Shown: positions 23,646 to 31,574 of the stretch, piece after piece
Layout of the letters: each line of letters begins with the position of its first letter
Position numbering within the stretch: the first letter of the stretch is position 1
Assembly: GCA_017518705.1 (NCBI GenBank)
Contig: JAFWUC010000032.1
Location: 1 to 37,129 of the forward strand
Origin: Clostridia bacterium
Lineage (GTDB): Bacteria; Bacillota_A; Clostridia; Christensenellales; Aristaeellaceae
DNA length: 37,129 bases
Reading direction: 5' to 3'
Notes under the pieces: model-generated
Told to the model about the DNA's origin: nothing
What the model saw: the letters and a program-made list of their open reading frames with translations, nothing else
Databases searched by the model: none
Position numbers and translations under genes: made by a program

Positions 23646-25133
23646 ATGGCGGAAAAGGTACTTTCTGTAAATAACCTCGTCATCAACTTTAAGACCGACA
23701 ACGGTATATTAAAGGCGGTCAGGGACGTGTCCTTCGACCTGTACAGGGGCGAGACCCTGTGCATAGTGGGCGAGAGCGGCTCCGGCAAATCCGTTACCTC
23801 CAAAGCCATAATGGGCATACTGGCAAACAATGCCATTATCGCCGGCGGCAACATCATCTACAGGGGCGAGAATCTGCTGGAGGTCAGCGAAGAGGAGTTC
23901 TACAAGATCCGCGGCCATAAGATCGGCATGATCTTCCAGGATCCCCTGTCCTCCCTGAACCCCATCGTCAAGATCGGCAAGCAGATCACCGAGGCGATGC
24001 TGCTCAACGCGGACAAGCTCCGTCTGATGTACAACGACCTTATCAGCGACGATCTGATCCGCTACAAGAACACGCTGGCGAAAATGAACATCGCCATCGA
24101 CACCGAAAAGAAGAAGCTGGACGCGTTCATCGCCGAGGCGAAGGCCGCGGAAGGGCAGACCAAGGAGCAGCTCGCTGCTACCAAGGCGCTCATTAAGCAG
24201 AAGAAAGCCGAGTTCAAGCAGTTCGAGCAGCAGACCCGCGCGCAGTACGAGGGCAAAGCCAGGGAATATAAAGAGATCCTCAACGAGACCGAGAAAAAGG
24301 CCAAAAAGCAGGTGGCGGAGTACAAAGCTCAGGTCACCGGCGAACACAAGGCCAAGCTCGCGGAGCTCAAAAACCAGCTTTCCAAGGCCGTGACCGCTGA
24401 GGACAAAGCCAAGGCAAAACAGCTTATCGCCCAGGAAAATGAAGAGTTTGACAACAAGCTCTCTATCACCAAGGCGGAAGCCAAGCGCCGCGCGCTGGCC
24501 ATAATGAAGGAAGTCGGCATCCCCGAGCCGGAGAGGCGCTATAACCAGTACCCCTTCGAGTTTTCCGGCGGCATGAGGCAGAGGATCGTTATCGCCATAG
24601 CGCTCACCGCGTCTCCGGAGATACTGATCTGCGATGAGCCCACCACCGCTCTGGACGTTACCATCCAGGCGCAGATACTGGAGCTTATCAACCGCATCAA
24701 GAAGGAAAGGCAGTTAAGCTGCATTTTCATCACCCACGACCTGGGCGTCGTCGCCAACATGGCGGACAGGGTCGCGGTCATGTACGCGGGCAAGATAGTG
24801 GAATACGGCACTGCGGACGAAATATTCTACGAGCCCAAGCATCCCTACACCTGGGCGTTGCTGTCTTCCATACCCGACGTGGACAGCAAGGAAAAGCTGG
24901 AGTCCATACCGGGCACCCCGCCGGACATGATCCGTCCGCCCAAGGGCGATGCTTTTGCCGAGCGCAGCAAGTACGCGATGAACATCGACTTCGAGGAAGC
25001 GCCTCCGTATTTCAAGCTGAGCGACACGCACTACGCGGCCACCTGGCTGCTGGATGAGCGTGCTCCCAAGGTCGAAATGCCCAAGATCGTGTCCGAGCGC
25101 ATCAAGATCTCTTTGGGGGAGGGAAACAAATGA
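23646..25133 (+). CDS. ABC transporter ATP-binding protein, OppD/DppD type, with a long coiled-coil insert
   Basis: A 495-residue ATPase. Walker A GESGSGKS is at 42-49, the Q-loop glutamine is Q98 in FQDPLSSLNP, the signature FSGGMRQR at 306-313, Walker B ILICDEPTTALD at 326-337 and the switch histidine at 364. Between the Q-loop and the signature, residues about 122-281 form a Lys/Glu/Ala/Gln-rich helical stretch with no glycine or proline to speak of, read as a coiled coil. Ordinary OppD proteins have far fewer residues there. The C-terminal oligopeptide-transporter domain is present, but its four usual cysteines are D435, S441, D448 and T466. The ATG at 23646 is preferred over the GTG at 23637, which falls in the ribosome-binding region. 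Confidence 0.92.
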   Translation: MAEKVLSVNNLVINFKTDNGILKAVRDVSFDLYRGETLCIVGESGSGKSVTSKAIMGILANNAIIAGGNIIYRGENLLEVSEEEFYKIRGHKIGMIFQDPLSSLNPIVKIGKQITEAMLLNADKLRLMYNDLISDDLIRYKNTLAKMNIAIDTEKKKLDAFIAEAKAAEGQTKEQLAATKALIKQKKAEFKQFEQQTRAQYEGKAREYKEILNETEKKAKKQVAEYKAQVTGEHKAKLAELKNQLSKAVTAEDKAKAKQLIAQENEEFDNKLSITKAEAKRRALAIMKEVGIPEPERRYNQYPFEFSGGMRQRIVIAIALTASPEILICDEPTTALDVTIQAQILELINRIKKERQLSCIFITHDLGVVANMADRVAVMYAGKIVEYGTADEIFYEPKHPYTWALLSSIPDVDSKEKLESIPGTPPDMIRPPKGDAFAERSKYAMNIDFEEAPPYFKLSDTHYAATWLLDERAPKVEMPKIVSERIKISLGEGNK

Positions 25134-26434
25134 GCAAATTGAGAGAAATGTTTGACAACTCCAAAGAAGAGAACCGCGAGGCGCTGTCCTTAAGCGAGAT
25201 CCCGGAGAGCGTGAAGCTGGCCGACGATCACGAGGACGAAAAGGAACTGGACGCCGCCCTGGACTCCCTGGAGGAGTTCAACCGTCATTACCATATCAAT
25301 CCCCACGTAAAGCAGAAGCCCGAACTGAGAGACCAGAAAATACTACTGTCCGTAAGGCACTTAAAGCAGTTTTTCTTCTTCGGCAAAGGCGCGAAGCGGC
25401 AGAAATTGAAGGCCGTGTCCAACGTGTCCTTCGACCTTAAGGAAGGCGAGTGCCTGGGCATAGTGGGAGAGAGCGGCTGCGGCAAGACCACAACCGGACG
25501 CTCCATCATCCGCCTGTACGACATCACTTCCGGCTCCGTGTACTATCGCGGCGTCAGGATAAGCGGCGGCACCCGCTGGAACCGCAAGGAGATCAAGTGG
25601 ACCCGCATCAGGGGCAAGGAAAGGCTCAAGCAGCTTTCCGCGTCCGCCGACGCCGACGAGATCAAGCAGATCAAGGACGCCCTGCACTACACCAAGGTGG
25701 AGCAGAAGGCGAAGATCCGCCAGATCAAGTTCGACAACAAGCATGTGAGCCGCCGTCTGTTAAACGAGATCCAGATGATATTCCAGGATCCCATCGATTC
25801 CCTGGATCCCCGCATGACGGTCGAGGATATCATCCAGGAGGGTCTGCGCATACAGGGCTTCCGCAACAAGGAGGAAAACCACAAAAAGGTGGTAAAGATG
25901 CTGGAGACGGTGGGTCTGGTGGAAGAACACGCCAGCCGCTATCCCCACGAGTTCTCCGGCGGACAGCGCCAGAGGATCGGCATTGCCCGCGCGCTCATCA
26001 TGAACCCCAAGCTGCTTATCTGCGACGAGCCCATAAGCGCGCTGGACGTGTCCATAAGGGCGCAGATAATCAACCTGCTCAACGATCTTAAGCGGGAACT
26101 CAACCTGTCCATCATATTCATCGCCCACGACCTGAGCGTTGTCAAGTACTTCTGCGACAGCATCGTGGTCATGTACTTCGGCAAGGTGGTGGAGAAGGCG
26201 CCCAGCGACGAGCTGTTCAAAAACCCCATGCACCCCTACACCCGCTCGCTTCTGTCAGCCATCCCCAAGCCCAACCCGCGTTCCGAGCGTACCAGGGAGA
26301 GGATACTGTACGATCCCTCGAAACACGAATACGGGAACGGCGATCTGCCGCAGCTCAGGGAGCTGACCAAGGACCACTTCGTGTACTGCAACCAGGCCGA
26401 GTTTGAACGCTATCAGGCGGAGCTTAAGAAATGA
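25130..26434 (+). CDS. ABC transporter ATP-binding protein, OppF/DppF type, with N-terminal extension and insert
   Basis: A 434-residue ATPase, about 100 longer than usual OppF. Residues 1-70 are an acidic extension (SLSEIPESVKLADDHEDEKELDAALDSLEEF) before the ABC core starts at ILLSVRHLKQFF. Walker A GESGCGKT is at 113-120. Residues about 145-212 are a Lys/Arg-rich inserted stretch (RKEIKWTRIRGKERLKQL and DEIKQIKDALHYTKVEQK) before the Q-loop IFQDPIDSLDPRMTV. The signature EFSGGQRQR, Walker B LLICDEPISALD and switch histidine in FIAHDLSVVKYF are intact, so ATPase activity is expected. The usual cysteine-containing OppF tail is replaced by LTKDHFVYCNQAEFERYQAELKK. The start overlaps the preceding stop by four bases. 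Confidence 0.92.
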   Translation: MSKLREMFDNSKEENREALSLSEIPESVKLADDHEDEKELDAALDSLEEFNRHYHINPHVKQKPELRDQKILLSVRHLKQFFFFGKGAKRQKLKAVSNVSFDLKEGECLGIVGESGCGKTTTGRSIIRLYDITSGSVYYRGVRISGGTRWNRKEIKWTRIRGKERLKQLSASADADEIKQIKDALHYTKVEQKAKIRQIKFDNKHVSRRLLNEIQMIFQDPIDSLDPRMTVEDIIQEGLRIQGFRNKEENHKKVVKMLETVGLVEEHASRYPHEFSGGQRQRIGIARALIMNPKLLICDEPISALDVSIRAQIINLLNDLKRELNLSIIFIAHDLSVVKYFCDSIVVMYFGKVVEKAPSDELFKNPMHPYTRSLLSAIPKPNPRSERTRERILYDPSKHEYGNGDLPQLRELTKDHFVYCNQAEFERYQAELKK

Positions 26435-26805
26435 GCCTGACTGCCCGACTGTTCAGGCATCACTGGGGGCATTACCTGGCCGCCGCGCTTATCGGCGCGG
26501 CGGCAGCCTTAGCGGTGCTGTACCAAAGCAGCTTTACGCAGCTGTTTTCGTATTATTCCGCCCTCACCACCGGCGGCGCGGTGTGCGTGCTGCTGGGACT
26601 GCTGTGGTGCGTGAGCTATAACGGCTCCTTCGACATATTCGGTTACGCGTTTTCCCAGTTCGGCACCCGCAGGTATGAGGACCTGCGCACATACAGCCGG
26701 ATCAAAATGGAAAAACGCTCCAAACAAGGCTGGACGTTCATGCCTTGGATAACCGTGGGCATCATATTCATCGCAGCAGGACTGCTGTTCAGAGTGTTCG
26801 CGTAA
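26431..26805 (+). CDS. small membrane protein, possibly DUF3899-like
   Basis: A 124-residue protein with hydrophobic segments at about 14-32, 43-61 and 104-122. Between the second and third lies a hydrophilic loop containing SYNGSFDIFGYAFSQFGTRRYEDLRTYSRIKMEKRSK. The pattern of two N-terminal segments, then xFDxFGYxF and a basic loop, resembles the DUF3899 group of Firmicutes membrane proteins, but I cannot confirm this. It overlaps the OppF-type stop by four bases (ATGA), so it is translated with the importer operon and is its last gene, followed by a strong terminator. Whether it is a part of the transporter is unknown. Confidence 0.6.
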   Translation: MSLTARLFRHHWGHYLAAALIGAAAALAVLYQSSFTQLFSYYSALTTGGAVCVLLGLLWCVSYNGSFDIFGYAFSQFGTRRYEDLRTYSRIKMEKRSKQGWTFMPWITVGIIFIAAGLLFRVFA

Positions 26806-26817
26806 ACCGCATGCATT

Positions 26818-26866
26818 ATAAACCAAGCCCTCCGCAGGTTTTGCGGAGGGCTTGGTTTATGTTTAT
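26818..26866 (+). terminator. bidirectional intrinsic terminator
   Basis: A perfect 19-base-pair stem (26818-26836 with 26842-26860) and a 5-base loop. It lies between the end of the importer operon and the end of the opposing epimerase gene. The stem ends are AT-rich (ATAAACC/GGTTTAT), giving T-containing tails in both directions. Confidence 0.9.
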
Positions 26867-26878
26867 ACACGGGCGTCG

Positions 26879-27760
26879 TCAGATCAGTTTCACCGTGAAC
26901 CAGCTGGTGTACACCTGACCGGGCTTAAGCAGCGTCACATAGGGCTTGCTTTCAAAGTCGTCGCCGTCGCCTGCCCTGCCGGGCATGCCGTGCCAGGGTT
27001 CAAGGCAAACGTAGGGCGCGTTGGCTTTGGGCTTTGTCCACACCGCCAGCACTTCCATCTTCGGGAACTCAAAGTATATGCCCTTGCCGCTGTCTTTGTG
27101 CACGAGTTTCACCGCGCGGCTGTTCAGCCCCGCGAACAAAAGCGCGTCCTTGTCGAACAGGCTGTGCTTAAGCGGCAGCGTGCGGGCGTCCGTGAACGCA
27201 GTCAGTTTTTCTTCGCCGTCGATAAGGTATCCGTCGGGCGCCATGCTGATCATGCCCTTTTCGGGTTTGTCGAATATGAGCGTATAGTCCTCAAAGGCGG
27301 CGCCTTCCTCCATGGGGCAGGCAAAGCCCGGGTGCCCCCCCGCGCACACGGGCATGGTCTTGTCCGAAAGGTTCTCCACCAGGAATGTGGTGGTGTAGCC
27401 GCCCTCGAACAGGCGGTATGTCACGTGGAAGGCGAAGGAGAACGGGTACATCTCCCGGGTCTCGGGGCTGTCCCTCAGCACCAGGTCGATGAAATCCTCG
27501 CCCAGATGGCCGAGCTCGAACTCCGGATTGCGGGTAAACCCGTGCTTGGGCATGGGGTAGAAGGTGCCGCCGATCCTGATCTTGTTGTCCCTCACCGAAC
27601 CGCACACGGGGAACAGTACCGGCGCGTGCTGAGCCCATACATCGGGGTCCGCCTGCCAGATGACCTCCCGTCTGTCCGCGCCTTTGAAGGAAGTGATCTG
27701 CGCGCCCTTCTGCCTGACGGTAGCTGTGGTCGAACCGTAAGAAAGTTTGAATTCCGCCAT
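26879..27760 (-). CDS. aldose 1-epimerase family protein (LacX/YeaD-like)
   Basis: A 293-residue galactose-mutarotase-fold protein. Such enzymes interconvert alpha and beta anomers of sugars or sugar phosphates in the cytoplasm. Recognisable landmarks are GAQITSFKG near the N-terminus, WAQHAPVLFPVCG, KHGFTRNPEF with H73, and CAGGHPGFACPM with H143 (the general acid position). CLEPWHGMP follows near the C-terminus, where the glutamate would be the catalytic base. The length and the PVLFPVCG motif fit the LacX subgroup more than canonical GalM. GGGAGG precedes the ATG on the minus strand. It lies 29 bases after the oxidoreductase gene and is probably co-transcribed with it. Confidence 0.88.
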   Translation of the reverse strand: MAEFKLSYGSTTATVRQKGAQITSFKGADRREVIWQADPDVWAQHAPVLFPVCGSVRDNKIRIGGTFYPMPKHGFTRNPEFELGHLGEDFIDLVLRDSPETREMYPFSFAFHVTYRLFEGGYTTTFLVENLSDKTMPVCAGGHPGFACPMEEGAAFEDYTLIFDKPEKGMISMAPDGYLIDGEEKLTAFTDARTLPLKHSLFDKDALLFAGLNSRAVKLVHKDSGKGIYFEFPKMEVLAVWTKPKANAPYVCLEPWHGMPGRAGDGDDFESKPYVTLLKPGQVYTSWFTVKLI

Positions 27761-27789
27761 AAAAACCTCCCTGAGTTTAATATTCGTGT

Positions 27790-28974
27790 TCAGTGCGGCA
27801 GTTGGTCCATATGGAAGGGTATGCCGCGTTTATTCAGTTCTGCCTGTACAAGGGCCGCGCTGCCGCCCTTTTGCACCGCGATGCCCACGGCTTCCCCCGA
27901 TACGGCGCAGCAGGGGATGACCCGCACTATATCCCACATCCTGTCGTCCGCGGACACGATCCTGCCGCAGGCGAACAGGTTTTCGATATCCGTGCTCAGG
28001 GCGCCGAAGGGCAGTTCGTACACCGGGCCCGCCTGCCTCCAGTTGGAGATGAGGCCCACGCTGTCTTTAAACGCCCCGGATCCGTCCTCGAGCATCATCG
28101 TCGCCCTGCCCGCTATGCGCCGGGACATGCGTACCTGGGGGATGGAGGGCAGCATCGTAAGCGTATGGTCATCCGACAGTTCGCCGCGGCTCAGGAAATC
28201 CCGCAGGACAACAGAGTGCGTGTCTGCCATCACTCCGGATAATTCCGCGCCGTCCGTGCCCGTGAAACCGTCTCGGACGCGCTCTCCGGGCGCGGGAGCC
28301 AGGCCCGGCATATGCAGGACGTGCCTGCAGTTTTCATGGGAATAGTACCACGCCGCCTGCCGGTTGCCCAGCGGATAGTCCACGGTCTTGGCGCCGGCAA
28401 ACCTGAACAGAGCCGCGTCCCCGCTGGCGTCCGCGAAGCTGGCGGCTTCGTACGCGCTCATGTTCCCCGCGCGGTCAAGGCACACAACGGCTGTTACACG
28501 CTTCTCTTTGGTCACGCAGGCGCACACTTGCGCGCCGAAAAGTATATCGATCGACGAATCCCGGAGCAGTTCTTCGGCAAGGCAGGCAAACAGATTGGCG
28601 TTGAACCGGCACATGAACCGGTGTTTCGCCCGCTCCTCCCTGCCGGCGGGACTCTGCCAGCATTCGGGGACAGGCTCCTCCGCGCCTTTGGATACGGACA
28701 GGCGCAGCAGTTCCTCCGCAATGCCGAAGGACACCTGAGTGCCCTTGCCGTCGCACAGGGGCAGGTATATGGTCACCAGACCCAGGGTCGCAAGCCCGCC
28801 CAGGGCGTACTCCCGCTCGATCAAAAGCACCTTTTCCGCGCCCGCGCGCCGGGCAGAGAGCGCCGCGGAGATACCCGCGATGCCGCCGCCGACCACGATA
28901 ACGTCCCGGCTGCCGCGAAGGGGCACCCTTCTTTCGGGCAGTATCACCGATCTGTCAGATAATACGTTGTTCAT
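27790..28974 (-). CDS. FAD-dependent oxidoreductase (FAD_oxidored family)
   Basis: A 394-residue flavoprotein. The dinucleotide-binding motif is [32 protein letters not shown] at about residues 24-55, followed by LGGLATLG, a stretch typical of the FAD_oxidored group, which is common near polysaccharide-use genes in Firmicutes and Bacteroidetes. A second FAD contact is near the C-terminus, [50 protein letters not shown] is also family-like. There is no signal peptide and no membrane segment, so it is cytoplasmic. The electron acceptor and substrate cannot be told. The ribosome binding site is weak (AAAAGATG), and no clear promoter was seen upstream. Confidence 0.85.
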   Translation of the reverse strand: MNNVLSDRSVILPERRVPLRGSRDVIVVGGGIAGISAALSARRAGAEKVLLIEREYALGGLATLGLVTIYLPLCDGKGTQVSFGIAEELLRLSVSKGAEEPVPECWQSPAGREERAKHRFMCRFNANLFACLAEELLRDSSIDILFGAQVCACVTKEKRVTAVVCLDRAGNMSAYEAASFADASGDAALFRFAGAKTVDYPLGNRQAAWYYSHENCRHVLHMPGLAPAPGERVRDGFTGTDGAELSGVMADTHSVVLRDFLSRGELSDDHTLTMLPSIPQVRMSRRIAGRATMMLEDGSGAFKDSVGLISNWRQAGPVYELPFGALSTDIENLFACGRIVSADDRMWDIVRVIPCCAVSGEAVGIAVQKGGSAALVQAELNKRGIPFHMDQLPH

Positions 28975-29244
28975 AAGTCATCTTTTGTAAGTCATATCGG
29001 AACAGCTTGCGCTTGCTTCGGAGCCGTCTTCCGGCTTTGAGACCGGGGAAACGGACCTTTCGCCGGACTGCGGCACTTTCTTCGTCCTTATTTTCGCCTT
29101 TACCGCAAAACGCCGGGAAGGGGAATCCGCTGTCCGCGAGCGCCTGCGGGGTCAGGAAGATATATTTCTACGCGCCTGCCGCGCTTTCCTGCATCCGGTG
29201 CGCCCGGCGCGGGAAAACGTTTGACGGTACGCCGGGCTGTAAAG
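28975..29244. other. intergenic stretch with no recognised gene
   Basis: The gap between two divergent transcripts. It holds a direct repeat TAAGTCAT next to the oxidoreductase start and a small AGCCG/CGGCT stem near 29021-29035. Open frames here are short, lack a ribosome binding site and resemble no family known to me. I see no clear minus-strand promoter. Confidence 0.6.
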
Positions 29245-29274
29245 TTGACAGCCGCACGAAGGCGCTGATATAAT
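29245..29274 (+). promoter_or_regulatory. consensus promoter with extended -10
   Basis: TTGACA (29245-29250), an 18-base spacer and TATAAT (29269-29274), preceded by TG at 29266-29267 as in extended -10 promoters. The VOC gene starts at 29319 behind GGGAGGG. It should drive the two-gene operon 29319-31509. Confidence 0.88.
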
Positions 29275-29318
29275 ACGCATAACGCCGTTAAAGGCATAAT
29301 TATCGGGAGGGTATTGCC

Positions 29319-29717
29319 ATGAAGATAACGGGTATAGCGCACGCGGCTTACAACGTGAGCGACATGAAGGCTTCGCTGGAGTTTTATGTGGCCAAGCTGG
29401 GCATGAAACACGCGTTTTCGATCCCCAGGGACGACGGAACGCCCTGGATAGAGTACATCAAGGTGGCGGACGGCCAGTTCATAGAGCTGTTCTATTCCGA
29501 CGGGGGTTTTGAGGGCAAGTCCTCCTACAATCATCTGTGCATAGAGGTGCCCGACTGCGCGAAGGCGGCGGAGGAGCTCATGCGGGCGGGCGTGGAGATA
29601 GACGTGATGCCCAGGCAGGGCAAGGACCTGAACTGGCAGATGTGGATACGCGACCCGGACGGCAACCGCATCGAGATAATGCAGATAGACCCCAACGCTC
29701 CCCAGGCCAAAGCGTGA
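29319..29717 (+). CDS. VOC family protein (glyoxalase/lactoylglutathione lyase-like)
   Basis: A 132-residue vicinal-oxygen-chelate metalloprotein with two beta-alpha-beta-beta-beta modules. Metal ligands are readable as H8 (GIAHAAYNV), E56 (FIELFY), H72 (YNHLCIEV) and E119 (NRIEIMQ). This is the H-E-H-E set of glyoxalase I and related dioxygenases or epimerases. The ending WIRDPDGNRIEIMQ is typical of lactoylglutathione-lyase-like proteins. It lies 10 bases upstream of the 593-residue toroid protein and shares its promoter. With that neighbour, a role on a sugar-derived product is plausible, but methylglyoxal detoxification is equally possible. Confidence 0.88.
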   Translation: MKITGIAHAAYNVSDMKASLEFYVAKLGMKHAFSIPRDDGTPWIEYIKVADGQFIELFYSDGGFEGKSSYNHLCIEVPDCAKAAEELMRAGVEIDVMPRQGKDLNWQMWIRDPDGNRIEIMQIDPNAPQAKA

Positions 29718-29727
29718 GGCGGAAAGC

Positions 29728-31509
29728 ATGAGCGGCTTATCGACCGTGAACGCGGAAAAAGAGTATCATTCGCTGCTGAAGACCTGGCTTGACGCGCTGC
29801 TTGGCTATGTGCTGGACGAGCCTGGGCATCCCGCGCTGCACGGCGCGATCGTTTGCCCCGCCTGCTCCATGATACACGGGCGCTGCCACGACGCAGTGTA
29901 CCCGCTTTTGTGCATGGCGGAGCGCACGGGGGAAAGCCGGTACCTGGACGCGGCGAAAAAGCTGTTTAAGTGGGCGGAGTACATGGTATGCGACGACGGC
30001 AGTTTGTACAACGATTCCCAGAGCGAGTGGTGCGGGGTGACCGTGTTCGCGGCGCTGTCGTACGTAAAGGCACTTAAGTTCCACGGGCAGCTGCTCGGCG
30101 CCGAGGAACGGAAAAGCTGGGAGGACCGTCTGCTTAGGATGACGGACTGGCTCAGGCGCAGCATAAGCGCTTCGACCCGCACGAACGTCAACTATCTCGC
30201 GTCCAACGCGGCGTATCTGGCGCAGGCGTCGGAGTATTTCGGCGACGATTCGCTCATGGACAGCGCGCGGGAGCTTGCCCGGGAGGTGCTGTCCCACGTG
30301 AGCGTGAACGGGCTCATAGTCGGCGAAGGCGGCCGGCCCGAGACAGTCACCCCAAAGGGCGTGCGTCCGGTGGATATGGGTTACAACGCGGAGGAGACGC
30401 TGCCGAGCCTGTACGAGTATGCCCGAGCCGCCGGGGACGAGGCGGTCATGGGCGAAGTGTTCAGGATAGCCCGGGCGCAGCTGGAGTTTTACCTGCCCGA
30501 CGGCGCGCTGGACAACAGCATGGGCACCCGCAACTACAAGTGGACGTACTGGGGCAGCCGCACTTCCGACGGCTGCCAGGCGCTGTACAACGCGCTGGGC
30601 AAGACCGAGCCCGTATTCGCGGAGGCGGCGTACAGGAACCTCGAGCTGCTAAAGAACTGTACCGACGGGCTGCTGTACGGCGGGCCGCATTACAGGCGCC
30701 ACGGGGAATATCCCTGCGTGCACCACGCCTTCTGCCACGCCAAGGTGCTGGCGCAGGTGCTGGACGAGGGCATAGCGCCCTTTGAACGCACAGATTTGCC
30801 CTCGGACGCGCCGTCTTCCGTCAGGCATTATCCGGAGCTGGGCACATACCGTCTCGCCCGGGGCGGCTGGCGCATGGACGTGTGCGGGAGCGACCTGGTA
30901 TCCACCAAGGGCGGCCAGGCCACGGGCGGCACGGTGACGCTTCTGTGGAACCGGGCATACGGACCTGTTTTCGCGGTGGCTACCACGGATTACACCCTGA
31001 GGGAAGCTCACAACCAGCAGCTTTCCCGCAAAAAGAGGCTGCAGGGGGCTGTGCATCCCCGGCTGGAAGTGAGCGCGGGAGATGTGATATACAGTCAGGC
31101 TTTCGACCCGGATGTGCGCATGGAAGCCGAAGAGCAGGACGGAAAAAGCATAGTCAGAGCGGAAGGCACGCTGTGCGACAAGGCGCGTACGCCGCTGGAC
31201 GGGAGCGCTTTCGGCATAGAATATACGCTTGACGACAACGGACTGCTCATACGCGGCAGCCTGAAAGGCGAATGGGCGCGTTCCGCCCGCTTTGTGCTGC
31301 CCGTGATACTCAAGACCGGGCAGAGCGTCACGCTTGAAGAAGATACGGCAGAGATAGACGGGCTGCTCAAGGTGTCCTCCCGAACGCCGCTGCGCGACAA
31401 CGGGCAGGTGTTCTGCCTTACGCCCGGTTTCGAGGCAGAGGAGCTTTGGGCCGAGCCCGACTCGAGCGGGCGATTCGAGCTGCGCCTGGAAATGAACAGG
31501 ACCGAATGA
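29728..31509 (+). CDS. unrecognised (alpha/alpha)-toroid plus beta-sandwich protein, possible polysaccharide-active enzyme
   Basis: A 593-residue protein that I cannot place in a family with certainty. Residues 1-350 are a chain of amphipathic helices with aromatic/Gly loops (SMIHGRCHDAVYPLL, LASNAAYLAQASEYF, MGYNAEETLPSLYEYA, YWGSRTSDGCQ, YPCVHHAFCHAK), like incomplete toroids of glycoside hydrolases and heparinase-type lyases. Residues about 365-590 are beta-rich (LARGGWRMDVCGSDL, GTVTLLWNRAYGPVFAV, VSAGDVIYSQAF, FGIEYTLDDNGLLIRGSL), like the sandwich that follows the toroid in heparinase II/III-type and related lyases. There is no signal peptide. GAGGCGG precedes the ATG. Candidate catalytic residues are N, H and Y in the toroid loops, but none can be assigned. 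Confidence 0.7.
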   Translation: MSGLSTVNAEKEYHSLLKTWLDALLGYVLDEPGHPALHGAIVCPACSMIHGRCHDAVYPLLCMAERTGESRYLDAAKKLFKWAEYMVCDDGSLYNDSQSEWCGVTVFAALSYVKALKFHGQLLGAEERKSWEDRLLRMTDWLRRSISASTRTNVNYLASNAAYLAQASEYFGDDSLMDSARELAREVLSHVSVNGLIVGEGGRPETVTPKGVRPVDMGYNAEETLPSLYEYARAAGDEAVMGEVFRIARAQLEFYLPDGALDNSMGTRNYKWTYWGSRTSDGCQALYNALGKTEPVFAEAAYRNLELLKNCTDGLLYGGPHYRRHGEYPCVHHAFCHAKVLAQVLDEGIAPFERTDLPSDAPSSVRHYPELGTYRLARGGWRMDVCGSDLVSTKGGQATGGTVTLLWNRAYGPVFAVATTDYTLREAHNQQLSRKKRLQGAVHPRLEVSAGDVIYSQAFDPDVRMEAEEQDGKSIVRAEGTLCDKARTPLDGSAFGIEYTLDDNGLLIRGSLKGEWARSARFVLPVILKTGQSVTLEEDTAEIDGLLKVSSRTPLRDNGQVFCLTPGFEAEELWAEPDSSGRFELRLEMNRTE

Positions 31510-31536
31510 CGCGCCTGTTTCTGACAAATATACACG

Positions 31537-31574
31537 ACCGCCGCGGAACGATCTCCGCGGCGGTGTTCGTTTTA
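31537..31574 (+). terminator. intrinsic terminator between convergent genes
   Basis: A perfect 11-base-pair GC-rich stem (31537-31547 with 31554-31564), a 6-base loop, then GTTCGTTTTA. The T-tract is delayed by five bases. It lies between the toroid protein stop and the end of the opposing hydrolase gene. Confidence 0.7.

Noticed and set aside
22373..23857. A 494-codon minus-strand frame opposite the OppC-type gene and the start of the OppD-type gene
   Set aside because: It crosses the boundary between two clear genes on the other strand and is a by-product of GC-rich codon use.
29007..29273. An 88-codon plus-strand frame in the largest intergenic gap
   Set aside because: It has no ribosome binding site, has an Arg/Ala/Pro-rich translation, and runs through the -35 and most of the -10 box of a consensus promoter.
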